This document shows, in pieces, positions 1 to 9,255 of a DNA stretch of 64,000 nt. The stretch's first letter is position 1, and each line of letters begins with the position of its first letter. Source of the DNA: Pediococcus inopinatus (lineage in GTDB: Bacteria > Bacillota > Bacilli > Lactobacillales > Lactobacillaceae); the NCBI RefSeq assembly GCF_002982135.1, contig NZ_CP019981.1:744001-808000 (forward strand). The letters run 5' to 3'. The notes under the pieces were generated by a model. That model ran no database searches. It was given only the letters and a program-made list of their open reading frames with translations, and was not told the origin of the DNA. The position numbers were made by a program, and so were the translations under genes.

Positions 1-1
1 G

Positions 2-259
2 GAACTTTATTATGCCGATGATTATTCTCTTGGAGAAATTGCAGAAAATTACGCTGTGAGTCGGCAGGCAGTGTATGATAATATTAAGAGGACCGTTCAG
101 ATTCTTGAAGATTATGAGGAAAAACTGCATATTTATGGCGATTTTTTGGCGCGTAATCATCAGACGGATCGTTTGATGGCCTATGTTAAAAAAAATTATG
201 CACATGATGAAACGCTTCTCAAATTGATTGATAGTTTAGAATCAATTGAAGCAGAATGA
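2..259 (+). CDS. ylxM: YlxM-family signal recognition particle-associated protein, 5' truncated
   Basis: The frame is open from the first bases of the window, so the gene begins upstream. It reads [17 protein letters not shown], then [12 protein letters not shown], the helix-turn-helix typical of YlxM/sigma-70 region 4-like proteins. The visible part is 85 residues of a family usually near 110. YlxM proteins are small HTH proteins encoded next to ffh; in streptococci the homologue modulates SRP GTPase activity. The stop lies 17 bp before the ffh start, so the two are surely cotranscribed. A GTG at 56 is internal to the conserved HTH and is not the real start. Confidence 0.88.
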   Translation, partial: ELYYADDYSLGEIAENYAVSRQAVYDNIKRTVQILEDYEEKLHIYGDFLARNHQTDRLMAYVKKNYAHDETLLKLIDSLESIEAE

Positions 260-276
260 AAGGTAGGGATTAACCT

Positions 277-1710
277 ATGGCTTTTGAAAGCTTAACAGAA
301 CGACTTCAAAATGCTTTCAGTAAATTAAGAAAAAAAGGTAAAGTTTCTGAAACAGATTTAAAGAGTGCAATGCGGGAAATCCGTCTTGCCTTATTAGATG
401 CGGATGTCAATTTTACCGTTGTTAAAAACTTTGTTAAAACAGTCCGTGACCAGGCAATTGGAGCTGATGTTTTAGAAGGCCTGAACCCAACGCAACAAAT
501 CGTTAAAATTGTTAATGATGAGTTGGTTAAAGTCATGGGTGACAGTGCGGTTGATTTGAATAAGTCACCAAAAATTCCAACAATTATTATGATGGTTGGT
601 TTACAAGGGGCTGGTAAAACAACTACTGCGGGTAAATTAGCTTTAAAGTTAAAGAATGAACAAAAGGCACGGCCTTTAATGATTGCAGGGGATGTTTATC
701 GTCCGGCTGCTATTGACCAGTTAGTTCAAGTTGGTCAACAAATTGATGTCCCCGTTTTCCAATTAGGAACTGATGTAGATCCTGTAGAAATTGTGCGTCA
801 AGGATTACAAAAGGCTCAAGAAGAAAATAACGATTACGTTATTATTGATACGGCTGGTCGTCTCCAAATTGACGAAAAATTGATGGATGAGCTGGCTCGG
901 ATCAAAGAACTAGCACATCCAAATGAAATTCTGTTAGTTGTTGATGCCATGACTGGACAAAATGCGGTAAACACGGCTGAAGGGTTTAATAATCAGTTAG
1001 ACGTAACCGGGATTGTTTTGACTAAGTTGGATGGCGATACCCGTGGTGGTGCTGCACTTTCAATTCGGGCAGTGACTGGTAAGCCAATTAAGTTTATCGG
1101 CCAAGGCGAAAAGATGACGGATTTGGATGTTTTCCATCCTGATCGAATGGCTTCTCGGATTTTAGGGATGGGCGATATGCTTACCCTAATCGAGAAAACA
1201 CAAAAAGAATATGACGAAAAACAAGCGCAAGACATGACCCTGAAAATTCGGGAAAATAGTTTTGACTTTAATGATTTCGTTGATCAAATGGATCAGATGC
1301 AGAATATGGGTTCCATGGAAGATATCATGAAAATGATTCCAGGGATGGCCAATAATCCGGCGATGAAGAATGCTAATATTGATCCTAAAGATATGGCGCA
1401 TATGAAGGCGATTGTCATGTCAATGACTCCCGCTGAACGTGAAGATCCTGATTTGTTAAATCCAAGTCGCCGGCGTCGAATTGCGGGTGGTTCCGGTCGC
1501 CCAGTTGTTGAAGTGAATAGGATGATCAAGCAATTCGGACAAATGAAGAGAATGATGAATCAAATGTCAAAGGGCAATTTCAATGGCATGGAAGGCATGC
1601 TTGGTAAAGGTGTGACTGGTCGTTTATCTAAGCTAGCTATGAACTCAATGGTTCGTAAGGGTAAAAAGCGTAAGAAGAAACGCATGAAGAAAAATAAACG
1701 AAATAAATAA
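277..1710 (+). CDS. ffh: Signal recognition particle GTPase Ffh (SRP54)
   Basis: This 477-residue protein is the GTPase of the bacterial signal recognition particle. It binds 4.5S RNA and signal peptides and docks with FtsY at the membrane. An N-terminal four-helix N domain is followed by the G domain with GLQGAGKT at residues 108-115, then DTAGRLQ and TKLDGDTRGG. A Met-rich M domain (QMDQMQNMGSMEDIMKMIPG and later) follows, then a very Lys/Arg-rich C-terminus. Length is about 30 residues more than E. coli Ffh because of the basic tail. The start has the SD AGGTAGGG. A strong terminator closes the unit, so rpsP does not follow directly as it does in most relatives. Confidence 0.98.
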   Translation: MAFESLTERLQNAFSKLRKKGKVSETDLKSAMREIRLALLDADVNFTVVKNFVKTVRDQAIGADVLEGLNPTQQIVKIVNDELVKVMGDSAVDLNKSPKIPTIIMMVGLQGAGKTTTAGKLALKLKNEQKARPLMIAGDVYRPAAIDQLVQVGQQIDVPVFQLGTDVDPVEIVRQGLQKAQEENNDYVIIDTAGRLQIDEKLMDELARIKELAHPNEILLVVDAMTGQNAVNTAEGFNNQLDVTGIVLTKLDGDTRGGAALSIRAVTGKPIKFIGQGEKMTDLDVFHPDRMASRILGMGDMLTLIEKTQKEYDEKQAQDMTLKIRENSFDFNDFVDQMDQMQNMGSMEDIMKMIPGMANNPAMKNANIDPKDMAHMKAIVMSMTPAEREDPDLLNPSRRRRIAGGSGRPVVEVNRMIKQFGQMKRMMNQMSKGNFNGMEGMLGKGVTGRLSKLAMNSMVRKGKKRKKKRMKKNKRNK

Positions 1711-1738
1711 ATTAAGAAAAATTGTTTTAGTGGTTTTT

Positions 1739-1774
1739 AAAAGCATTCAGAATTTGATTCTGAATGCTTTTTTG
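1739..1774 (+). terminator. Rho-independent terminator after ffh
   Basis: A near-perfect hairpin (AAAAGCATTCAGAAT, loop TTG, ATTCTGAATGCTTTT) is followed directly by a T run. Confidence 0.93.
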
Positions 1775-1843
1775 GTTCACAAATTTCGTTATTGGTGAAG
1801 AACCAATGTTAGCAAGCCTCCATATAATTTTTAAATAGTTTTT

Positions 1844-1861
1844 TATCAATTATTTTTGATA
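1844..1861. promoter_or_regulatory. Small inverted repeat upstream of the 5-oxoproline module
   Basis: TATCAA, six bases, TTGATA form a perfect dyad in the 232-bp gap between the ffh terminator and the DUF969 gene. It could be an operator. I found no convincing -35/-10 pair in this gap. An imperfect stem (GTTTG/CAAAC near 1886-1908) is also present. Function is inferred from position only. Confidence 0.22.
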
Positions 1862-2006
1862 GGACCTGCTAATTTTAAATCAATCGTTTGGTAAATGGAA
1901 TCAAACCGAAACTTGAAAATTAAGTTATGGTTGAAAAGGTTAAAAAATAATGATAAGTTTTTAATATACATACTAATGATCAATACTTGATTAGAGGAGG
2001 TTTCAC

Positions 2007-2681
2007 ATGGAATACATAAAACTGATTGGAGTTTTAGTAATTATTCTAGGATTTGCATTTAAGCTGGATACGGTTGCTGTGGTTATTATTTCGGCCTTAG
2101 TGACGGCATTAGCTTCTGGGATTGATTTTACAAAATTCCTAGAAATCTTAGGACAAGGATTTATGGATAATCGAATGGTGTCATTGTTCTTTCTAACCTT
2201 GCCGATGATCGGTGTCATTGAACGACACGGTTTAAAAGAATCAGCGGTTAACTTGATTCAGAAATTGAAGAATCTGACACCAGGGCGAATCTTTGACATT
2301 TATTTATTGATTCGTGAAGCAGCATCTTTGTTTGGGATTTCTTTACAAGGCCAGGTTCAGTTTATTCGACCACTGATCAATCCAATGGCGCAGGCAGCCG
2401 CTAGTGTTGAAACAAAATTGACAGAAAAACAAATCGATCGAATTAAAGCTCGCTCTGCAGCAACAGAAAATTTTGGAAACTTCTTTTCACAGAACCTTTT
2501 CGTTGCGTCATCAGGAGTTTTATTAATGGCAAGCACAATGAAATCTTTAGGCTACAAGGTAGCTCCAAATGGAATTGCCTTGTATTCAATTCCTGTGGCT
2601 ATTCTCACAATTGTATTGGTATTCTGGTATAACCACATGTTTGATCGTAAACTTTTGAAAGAGGGAAAGAATAATGACTAG
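2007..2681 (+). CDS. DUF969 membrane protein, probable 5-oxoproline transporter subunit
   Basis: This 224-residue, strongly hydrophobic protein has several membrane segments (for example residues 5-25 and 50-75) and matches DUF969 in length and in features such as FFLTLPMIGVIERHGLKE and GISLQGQVQFIRPLI. DUF969 and DUF979 genes occur as a pair, often beside pcp or 5-oxoprolinase genes, and are thought to form a two-part 5-oxoproline (pyroglutamate) transporter. Here the DUF979 gene overlaps by 8 bp and pcp follows, which fits that role. The SD is GAGGAGG. Direct proof of substrate is not available from sequence. Confidence 0.85.
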   Translation: MEYIKLIGVLVIILGFAFKLDTVAVVIISALVTALASGIDFTKFLEILGQGFMDNRMVSLFFLTLPMIGVIERHGLKESAVNLIQKLKNLTPGRIFDIYLLIREAASLFGISLQGQVQFIRPLINPMAQAAASVETKLTEKQIDRIKARSAATENFGNFFSQNLFVASSGVLLMASTMKSLGYKVAPNGIALYSIPVAILTIVLVFWYNHMFDRKLLKEGKNND

Positions 2682-3597
2682 TTTAATTAATAATATTCTG
2701 ACTTTCTTTTACATGTTGATTGGAGCAACGTTTTTAATTGCTTCAATCGAATCGGTTCGTGATAAAACTAATACTGCTCGCTTTGGTACCGCAGCATTTT
2801 GGTTAATATTTGCAATTATCTTTGGAATTGGTCAGTGGTTACCTAATGCAGTTGTCGGAGCTTTATTACTTGTGATTGGTGCACTTTCTTTATTGAAACA
2901 GGTAAAAGTTGGTCACATAAAACCTCTCAATAAAGAGGTATCTGAGGCGTCCGCAAAACGATTGGGTGGTTGGATTTTCCTGCCAAGTATTATTCTAGCT
3001 GTAACTGCGATTTTAGTTGCACAATTTACGCCATTTGGTGGACAAGTTGGAATTGGTGTAGCGGCGATAGTTTCCTTAATTGTTGCTATGTGGCTCACAA
3101 AGGCCGGTGGCAAAACGGTTTATGAAGATAGTCAACGAATGGTGCGTTCGATGGGATCTGCCGGAATTTTACCACAATTATTAGCAACTCTTGGCGTGGT
3201 TTTCACCGCTTCCGGTGTTGGGACTGTAACTGCTAAAGCAATTTCAAGCGTCTTTCCTGTAGGAAATCATCTCTTGGGAGTAGTCTTATACTGTGTTGCA
3301 ATGGCGGTATTTACAGTTATCATGGGTAATGCTTTTGCCGCTTTTGCGGTTATCACTGCTGGGATTGGAATTCCGTTTGTGGTTGCTCAAGGTGGTGCGG
3401 CTGTCGTTGTAGCAGCATTAGGAATGACTTCAGGATATTGCGGTACGTTGCTAACACCGATGGCTGCAAACTTTAATACATTACCAGTCGCATTGATGGA
3501 AATGAAGGATACATTGGGAGTCATTAAACAACAGGCACCAATTGCAATTTGTATGTTGCTGATTCAAATTATTTTAATGTATGTACTAGCATTTTAG
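2674..3597 (+). CDS. DUF979 membrane protein, probable 5-oxoproline transporter subunit
   Basis: This 307-residue integral membrane protein has about eight to nine predicted spans, Gly/Ala-rich segments (GMTSGYCGTLLTPMAANF) and the usual length for DUF979. It overlaps the DUF969 gene by 8 bp, which suggests translational coupling, and ends 17 bp before pcp. The partner pair probably forms a permease complex in the cytoplasmic membrane. The link to 5-oxoproline rests on the known gene neighbourhood of the family and the adjacent pyroglutamyl peptidase gene; it is inference for this organism. Confidence 0.85.
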   Translation: MTSLINNILTFFYMLIGATFLIASIESVRDKTNTARFGTAAFWLIFAIIFGIGQWLPNAVVGALLLVIGALSLLKQVKVGHIKPLNKEVSEASAKRLGGWIFLPSIILAVTAILVAQFTPFGGQVGIGVAAIVSLIVAMWLTKAGGKTVYEDSQRMVRSMGSAGILPQLLATLGVVFTASGVGTVTAKAISSVFPVGNHLLGVVLYCVAMAVFTVIMGNAFAAFAVITAGIGIPFVVAQGGAAVVVAALGMTSGYCGTLLTPMAANFNTLPVALMEMKDTLGVIKQQAPIAICMLLIQIILMYVLAF

Positions 3598-3614
3598 AAA
3601 CGAGGAGATAAAAT

Positions 3615-4262
3615 ATGAAAATTCTTGTGACAGGTTTTGACCCATTTGGTGATGATAAGATCAACCCAGCGATAGAGGCTGTTAAAAAGTTACCAGATAA
3701 GATTGCTGGAGCAGATATTGTGAAAGTAGAGATTCCCACAATCTTTGGAAAATGTGCCGAAGTTACACATGAGGCAATTGTAAAAGAAAAACCAGATTAC
3801 GTTTTAAGCATTGGTCAAGCGGGTGGCCGTTTTGGTTTAACGCCTGAACGAGTGGCAATTAATTTTGATGATGGTCGAATTAAAGACAACGCAGGATATC
3901 AGCCTTTAAATACACCAATTCATGAAGATGGTCAGAATGCTTACTTTACTGAATTGCCAGTCAAAGCCATGGCGAAAGCAATCCGTAAGGTTGGTTTGCC
4001 AAGCAGTGTTTCGACAACTGCCGGAACTTATGTATGTAATCATATTATGTATCAGGTCCAGTATATGATTGATAAAGAATTTCATGATTTGAAAGCTGGA
4101 TTTATGCACATTCCATTTTTGCCAGAGCAGGTTACAACACGCCCAAACACGGCTGCGTTGAGTTTGAATGATGATGTCCGTGGGATAACAGCTGCTATTG
4201 AAGCAATTGTTGAGATGGACGGTAAGAAAGATATTGAAAGCGTTGAAGGTAGTATTGCTTAA
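3615..4262 (+). CDS. pcp: Pyrrolidone-carboxylate peptidase (pyroglutamyl peptidase I)
   Basis: This 215-residue cytosolic cysteine peptidase of family C15 removes N-terminal pyroglutamate from peptides and releases free 5-oxoproline. The catalytic triad is visible: Glu in [10 protein letters not shown], Cys in AGTYVCNH and His in [10 protein letters not shown]. The N-terminus ([18 protein letters not shown]) is typical. It is the third gene of an operon with the DUF969/DUF979 pair and has the SD CGAGGAG. No 5-oxoprolinase (pxpABC or OplAH) gene lies nearby, so the fate of the released or imported 5-oxoproline is not explained here. Confidence 0.97.
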   Translation: MKILVTGFDPFGDDKINPAIEAVKKLPDKIAGADIVKVEIPTIFGKCAEVTHEAIVKEKPDYVLSIGQAGGRFGLTPERVAINFDDGRIKDNAGYQPLNTPIHEDGQNAYFTELPVKAMAKAIRKVGLPSSVSTTAGTYVCNHIMYQVQYMIDKEFHDLKAGFMHIPFLPEQVTTRPNTAALSLNDDVRGITAAIEAIVEMDGKKDIESVEGSIA

Positions 4263-4295
4263 AAATGATAGAATGACTTTATCAGTCATATCTAA

Positions 4296-4349
4296 AAGCA
4301 GGTTTAAACCAAGTATAAGATATTTGGAATTAAACCTGTTTTTATTTTA
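4296..4349 (+). terminator. Terminator after pcp
   Basis: AGCAGGTTTAA pairs with TTAAACCTGTTT across a loop of about 20 nt, followed by a T-rich tract. Confidence 0.82.
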
Positions 4350-4462
4350 GTCGCAAAACGCGATTTCTCCGATCAAATGGGTATAATAAATTAGGATCCA
4401 CAGATTTAATCTTTAATAGTGCCAAGCGGATTTAAATCCATATTGTAAAGGAAGTAAAAATT

Positions 4463-6049
4463 ATGGCTTTTACATTTCAAATTAATCATGATGTCAATTT
4501 TGATCATAATGAAAAATTATTAAAGAAAACTGAAGATAATCGCACAAAACTTCACCATACAACGGTAGAACCAGTTGATTTAGTCGATATTATTGCAGAT
4601 CACTCGGCAATGAACGGTTTTAAAGCGGTGTCAAATAAAAATAAAATTGAGAGTTTAGCAGATTATAGCTTAGGTAAAAATGGTAAATTAGTTCTAGATT
4701 TTGGTGATCATCAAGTGGGACGCTTCAGTATCAACATTGATTCAGTGGGATCACCAATGGATTCACCACTATTTTTACATCTAACCTTTGCTGAAACGCC
4801 GGCTGAAATTGGTATTGATGCAAACTCTTATGAGGGTTGGTTAAGCAGTGCTTGGATTTCAGAAGAATTTATCCATTTAGATGTCTTACCGACACGGCTG
4901 GAATTACCAAGAAGATATGCGTTTCGATATGTTGAAATTGAAGTGAAAGATTCTTCACCTAAATGGCTGGCTAGTTTTAGCAAGCCAATTGTCACAACAG
5001 AAAGTGCCGTTTCGTTGCAAGATGTTCCAAAAGTGGAAATTAAAGATCCTGAGTTAAAAAAAATCGATGAGATAAGTATTAAGACCTTGCATGATTGTAT
5101 GCAGGAGGTCTTTGAGGACGGACCTAAGCGAGATCGTAGGCTTTGGTTAGGGGATTTAAGGTTACAGGCTTTAACGAACTACAAGACGTTTAATAATCAA
5201 AAATTAGTTAAACGCTGCTTGTATTTATTTGGCTCAATGCCCACAACGGACGGAAAAATTTCTGCAAATATTTTTACTAACTCAAATCCAATACCGGATG
5301 ATACATTTATGTATGATTATAGTTTGTTTTTTATTTCAGTATTGAAGGATTACTTTGATAATTTTCGTGACACTGAAGTTCTTAACGACTTATATCCCGT
5401 TGCAAAAAAAGAAATGGATTTGGCTTTAGAAGAAGTAGACAGTCAAGGAAAACTCCAGCCAAATGAAAAATGGCCAGTATTTGTTGATTGGTCAAACAAT
5501 TTTGATAAGCAAACTGCTGGGCAAGCAATTCTCATCTATGTGCTGAAGCAATTTGTTGAGTTAGCTAAAGTGCAAGCAAACGAAGATGCCGCTAAATATC
5601 AACGGTTAATCGAAAAGTATTCTAACTTTGCGCAAAAACAGTTATTTGATAAGACAAAGGGATTCTTTGTTAGTGGCTCTAAACAAGAAATTAATATTGC
5701 TAGTCAAGTATGGATGGTTCTGGCACATGTATTGACTGATGAGCAAAACAAACAGTTAATGACCAATGGCATAAAACGATTTTTCCCGGTGACTGGCATT
5801 GCAACACCGTACATGTACCATCACATTGCGGAAGCATTGTTTGAATCGGACCATCAAAAAGAAGGAATTCAATTGATCAAAAATTATTGGGGTAAAATGA
5901 TTCAATTGGGTGCTGATACTTTTTGGGAAGCCTTTAAACCTGAGGATCTTCACTTCTCACCATATGGTTCTCCGATTATTAATAGTTATTGCCATGCGTT
6001 GAGCTGCACGCCGACGTATTTAATTAGAAAATACTTAATTAATGAATAA
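4463..6049 (+). CDS. GH78-like glycoside hydrolase (alpha-L-rhamnosidase-like)
   Basis: This 528-residue protein has an N-terminal beta-rich part (residues 1-190) and an (alpha/alpha)6 barrel. GH78-type landmarks are DGPKRDRRLWLGDLR (acidic residue and Arg-Asp-Arg element near residue 220) and GADTFWEAF near residue 490, which carries the acidic catalytic-base candidate. There is no signal peptide, so it acts in the cytoplasm, probably on rhamnosides or related glycosides taken up by the cell. It is shorter than typical GH78 enzymes (about 650-1000 residues) and lacks their accessory N-terminal domains. A TATAAT at 4380-4385 and the SD AAAGGAAG precede it. No sugar transporter is adjacent. 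Exact substrate is uncertain. Confidence 0.72.
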   Translation: MAFTFQINHDVNFDHNEKLLKKTEDNRTKLHHTTVEPVDLVDIIADHSAMNGFKAVSNKNKIESLADYSLGKNGKLVLDFGDHQVGRFSINIDSVGSPMDSPLFLHLTFAETPAEIGIDANSYEGWLSSAWISEEFIHLDVLPTRLELPRRYAFRYVEIEVKDSSPKWLASFSKPIVTTESAVSLQDVPKVEIKDPELKKIDEISIKTLHDCMQEVFEDGPKRDRRLWLGDLRLQALTNYKTFNNQKLVKRCLYLFGSMPTTDGKISANIFTNSNPIPDDTFMYDYSLFFISVLKDYFDNFRDTEVLNDLYPVAKKEMDLALEEVDSQGKLQPNEKWPVFVDWSNNFDKQTAGQAILIYVLKQFVELAKVQANEDAAKYQRLIEKYSNFAQKQLFDKTKGFFVSGSKQEINIASQVWMVLAHVLTDEQNKQLMTNGIKRFFPVTGIATPYMYHHIAEALFESDHQKEGIQLIKNYWGKMIQLGADTFWEAFKPEDLHFSPYGSPIINSYCHALSCTPTYLIRKYLINE

Positions 6050-6084
6050 GATATATTGGTTAATCAAACTTTTAAAAATAGAAA

Positions 6085-6119
6085 AAGCCTCTGAAAATAT
6101 TTTTCAGAGACTTTTTTTT
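6085..6119. terminator. Bidirectional terminator between GH78-like and acyltransferase genes
   Basis: CTCTGAAAA and TTTTCAGAG form a hairpin with T-rich tracts on both sides, and the two flanking genes converge on it. Confidence 0.88.
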
Positions 6120-6123
6120 GGAA

Positions 6124-7221
6124 TTAACCATGAATTTTATTTTTAATCGAAAACCAACCAACATGAAAGAGGTACGCAGAAACAAAAGATAATATCCAAG
6201 TAATGATATAGCAACTGATAATTGCCCATACAGGATGAACATTCCCTAAACTATGACCAAATACATGCCAGATAAGTTGTAACCAAAATACGTTTGATAA
6301 ATATGCACGGTAAGCATAAGTAGCTAAAAAGTGCATTGGATTTAAAATTGTTGAGCGTTGACGAATATTCATAAATGCTAAAGCAGCAACCAGTCCGATT
6401 ACCGCTAAGGCATAGATCGTCATTGATGGTTTGTAGTAAATTGCATTGGCCAAACTTACGGGATGTCCAAAACCACTTAATTCGGCATTGGTCCAAACGA
6501 AGGAGAGGACAAGGACAATCGCAATAAGCCACCAAAATTTACGAAGCAGGTTTTCTAGCTGAGCGTGTTTCTTCCAAGCTAAAGCACCTAAAATACCGTA
6601 AATAATAAAACTAATAAAAATTCGATCCAATAAATACCAATTTTGCATTTGTGATCCGTAGAAAACAAAGTGATCATAAAACAATAGCCAGCAGAAATAA
6701 CCAATTATAGTGATTGCTAAAACGACATACAAGCGTTTAGTAGATTTCACTGTCCACCGTGACAACCACCAAAAAAATGGCATCAAAATGATAAATTGAA
6801 GCATCATCGTGTTGTACCAAAGATGAGGAGCCGCATTACCATTGATAAATTGCCATAAAAAGCTGGTGATATTATGAAATTTGGTAATTTGTTGAACATT
6901 CGGTAAACAAATTAGGTAAATTAGCGTCCACCAAAAAGTTGGTACGAACAAAGCTGAAAACTGTTTAGACATATAACTTCCGTAATTACGAAGGTCAGAA
7001 GTCTCATTTGTTCGAATGGTTGTGAATAAGATTCCAAAAATAAATGCCGGCGCTGTATATTTCACAAGATTATATACAACACCGATTCCTGTTTGCACAT
7101 TCAGACTGGGTCCAGTTGTTAAGACAAGTGAAAGGACAGTTTGCATCATAACTGCAGTACAGGCAAAAACTTTCATATAATCACCAACATCAGCTGCTGG
7201 TGTGTTTGTTTTTGTTGTCAT
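6124..7221 (-). CDS. Acyltransferase-3 family integral membrane protein
   Basis: About 365 residues with roughly ten membrane spans, as in the acyltransferase-3 / OatA membrane-domain family that transfers acyl groups to sugars or cell-envelope polymers. Features include FFWWLSRW and the early segment DYMKVFACTAVMMQ, which resembles the first span of these enzymes. I place the start at the ATG at 7221 because AAAGGTGG lies 12 nt upstream; an upstream ATG at 7284 has no SD and adds a leader that does not look conserved. It has no extracellular SGNH domain, unlike full OatA. The acceptor is unknown. It lies downstream of the LysR gene on the same strand. Confidence 0.75.
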   Translation of the reverse strand: MTTKTNTPAADVGDYMKVFACTAVMMQTVLSLVLTTGPSLNVQTGIGVVYNLVKYTAPAFIFGILFTTIRTNETSDLRNYGSYMSKQFSALFVPTFWWTLIYLICLPNVQQITKFHNITSFLWQFINGNAAPHLWYNTMMLQFIILMPFFWWLSRWTVKSTKRLYVVLAITIIGYFCWLLFYDHFVFYGSQMQNWYLLDRIFISFIIYGILGALAWKKHAQLENLLRKFWWLIAIVLVLSFVWTNAELSGFGHPVSLANAIYYKPSMTIYALAVIGLVAALAFMNIRQRSTILNPMHFLATYAYRAYLSNVFWLQLIWHVFGHSLGNVHPVWAIISCYIITWILSFVSAYLFHVGWFSIKNKIHG

Positions 7222-7318
7222 TGATAGAGTTGCCACCTTTATTGAAGTTGTGAGATCAATTAAAAATGACAAAGTAGATTGCAAAGTAAATATAGCAGGT
7301 TATTTAAAAATTGGCAAA

Positions 7319-8188
7319 CTAAATTTTTAATTCATGTTTTTGAGCATCCACAAAAATTTCAACCAATTCGTTGCTGATTTCTCGCTGAATATTGTTTAGT
7401 TGATGGGTCGATGAACAAAGATATATCGTTCGACGCATTACATCAGGAGTTAATCGGGCAAGATGCAAATGGTTACCGACATTTTGCCAGGTAACTGCGG
7501 GGATAAACGTCATCCCAACGCCTTCATCGATCAGGCCGCGGACAGTTGCTGGATCATCAGTTTCGTATTTAAATTTTATTGTTAATTGATGTTGTTCAAA
7601 ATAAGTATCAATAGTTTTTCGTAGTTGATTATGACTGCCGAGGCCGACAAACTGCGTGTTAATCAGAGTGGATGGATTTATGGTGTTGTTTGGGTAGTCG
7701 GATTTCCAGCCAACAAAAATCTCTTCACTAATTATAGGGGCAGTAAAATATTTCGGAATCTTCCGGGTCGTAACGATAAAGTCGTACTGCTGCAAATCCG
7801 TATCCATTTGAACATGTTGAGCAATATTCAAACGAACATTGGGTAAATTTTTTTGGATGCGGTTCACTATTTGAGGAATCAAAGTAGAACCGACTTCAAA
7901 TAGAATTGAGATTGGTTGTTCAGAAGTTTTGATTCCACCGGACACAGAGGAAATACCCCGATCAAGCAAGTTCAGACTGTCATTCACATAACTGTAAAAT
8001 AGTTTACCAGCACGGTTGAGTTTGATAGTTCTTCCTACCCGATCAAAGAGCTGTACGTTAAGCTCGGATTCGAGCTGTTTGATGGTCTTACTTACAGCAG
8101 ATTGTGATACAAAAAGAAGTTCAGATGCTTTTGTAATGCTTTCTTGGCTGGCGACAACCGAAAAATAACGTAGGTGAGTGAGATTCAT
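7319..8188 (-). CDS. LysR-family transcriptional regulator, probable regulator of the mdc operon
   Basis: This 289-residue protein has an N-terminal winged HTH (MNLTHLRYFSVVASQESITK, then ASELLFVSQSAVSKTIKQLE) and a periplasmic-binding-like effector domain. The ATG at 8188 is preceded by AAGGAGCG; an upstream in-frame ATG at 8233 lies in the promoter region. It is divergent from mdcH, the arrangement typical of LysR activators, and malonate clusters elsewhere carry a LysR regulator (MdcR). The effector is probably malonate or a derivative, by inference. A dyad in the intergenic region could be its binding site. Confidence 0.83.
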   Translation of the reverse strand: MNLTHLRYFSVVASQESITKASELLFVSQSAVSKTIKQLESELNVQLFDRVGRTIKLNRAGKLFYSYVNDSLNLLDRGISSVSGGIKTSEQPISILFEVGSTLIPQIVNRIQKNLPNVRLNIAQHVQMDTDLQQYDFIVTTRKIPKYFTAPIISEEIFVGWKSDYPNNTINPSTLINTQFVGLGSHNQLRKTIDTYFEQHQLTIKFKYETDDPATVRGLIDEGVGMTFIPAVTWQNVGNHLHLARLTPDVMRRTIYLCSSTHQLNNIQREISNELVEIFVDAQKHELKI

Positions 8189-8211
8189 TTTAATGACGCT
8201 CCTTTTATAGT

Positions 8212-8225
8212 TAACCATTTGGTTA
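8212..8225. promoter_or_regulatory. Palindrome between the LysR gene and mdcH, candidate operator
   Basis: TAACCATTTGGTTA has 6-bp perfect arms and a 2-bp spacer. It lies just downstream of the LysR promoter, where binding would allow autorepression, and about 95 bp upstream of mdcH. Confidence 0.42.
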
Positions 8226-8244
8226 TGTATCATTCCATCTTTCT

Positions 8245-8273
8245 ATTATACATATTACCGAAATGATATTAAA
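8245..8273 (-). promoter_or_regulatory. Promoter of the LysR gene
   Basis: On the minus strand, TTTAAT, 17 bp and TATAAT form a promoter with a perfect -10. The TAACCA/TGGTTA dyad sits in the initially transcribed region. Confidence 0.5.
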
Positions 8274-8318
8274 GTAACCCTTGTGAGATTAATTAAAATG
8301 AAAGCTGGCATGTGAAAT

Positions 8319-9230
8319 ATGAATACTTTATGGATGTTTCCAGGTCAAGGATCACAACGCCAAGGAATGTTATCAACCACGGCACTATCCTTACGAAAGC
8401 AGGTTACTGAATTAACTGGTATTAAATTGGAAGATACCGATCAAGGTTATATGGATTCTGTTCAGATTCAGTTAAGTATTCTAATTTTACAGTTAAGTCA
8501 AGTAGATGAAATGAAGGCTACGGGTTGGCAGCCCAATCTGGTCGCAGGGCATTCTCTGGGTGTTTTTGCGGCAGCGTATGCAGCAGGAGTAATTAAGACG
8601 ACAGATGCAATTAAAATTGTTGCACTTCGAGCAAAAGAAATGCAGAATGCATACCCTAAAGGATACGGAATGGGCGTCATTGTTGGGCTTTTGCGTAACG
8701 AAGTGGCCGCAATTGTGGATAGTGAATTTGATGAAAAAGCGCCTGTTTATGTTTCCAATCAAAATTCACAATTACAGGTTACGATATCTGGAAATATTGC
8801 AGGAATCAAGCAAATTTTGGAAAAAGCAAAGCAAAAGGGTGCTCAAAAAGCAAAATTACTTAGAGTCCCAGTTCCATCGCACTCGCCTTTGATGAGAGGT
8901 GTTGCAAAAGAGTTAACGGATGCGTTGGGAAAGATTCAATTACAAAAACCAACTTGTATTTATTTAGCAGATTATAACGGCCATGCAACCAGAAGCGTTG
9001 AAGAAGTAGCTTATGATTTAGGAAATAATTTGGCCTACCCGGTGTATTGGGATGTCATGATGGATGTGGCTAAGGAGTATTTGATGGATTCAGCAGTTGA
9101 ATTTTCACCAGGCCATGTTATGACCGGGTTACTTAAAACTAAGTTACCAGATATGCGGACCATTTCAATGGCGGATATGGGTTTGGATGATGCTAAGTTT
9201 TTATTAACAAAATGGCAGAAATTAAGTTAA
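8319..9230 (+). CDS. mdcH: Malonate decarboxylase epsilon subunit, malonyl-CoA:ACP transacylase MdcH
   Basis: This 303-residue acyltransferase of the FabD fold starts with LWMFPGQGSQRQGM. The nucleophile is Ser79 in GHSLG and the catalytic His is His188 in VPVPSHSPLM. In the malonate decarboxylase system it loads the first malonyl group onto the acyl carrier subunit MdcC, so that MdcA can later exchange acetyl for malonyl. Position as first gene of an mdc operon argues for MdcH rather than the housekeeping FabD. The SD is weak (GAAAGCTGG). It is separated from mdcA by 82 bp that contains two small tetraloop hairpins. Confidence 0.9.
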   Translation: MNTLWMFPGQGSQRQGMLSTTALSLRKQVTELTGIKLEDTDQGYMDSVQIQLSILILQLSQVDEMKATGWQPNLVAGHSLGVFAAAYAAGVIKTTDAIKIVALRAKEMQNAYPKGYGMGVIVGLLRNEVAAIVDSEFDEKAPVYVSNQNSQLQVTISGNIAGIKQILEKAKQKGAQKAKLLRVPVPSHSPLMRGVAKELTDALGKIQLQKPTCIYLADYNGHATRSVEEVAYDLGNNLAYPVYWDVMMDVAKEYLMDSAVEFSPGHVMTGLLKTKLPDMRTISMADMGLDDAKFLLTKWQKLS

Positions 9231-9255
9231 AGAATTGATGGTAATGTGAATAAGA

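Noticed and set aside
1775..2006. T-box or metabolite riboswitch before the 5-oxoproline genes
   Set aside because: Only a short dyad and weak stems are visible; there is no T-box sequence, no terminator hairpin and no conserved riboswitch core.
6124..7284. Full OatA-type peptidoglycan O-acetyltransferase
   Set aside because: Only the membrane acyltransferase domain is present; the extracellular SGNH domain is missing, so the acceptor cannot be named.
8319..9230. Housekeeping FabD
   Set aside because: The fold is the same, but the gene heads a complete mdc operon and no fatty-acid synthesis genes are near, so MdcH is the better call.
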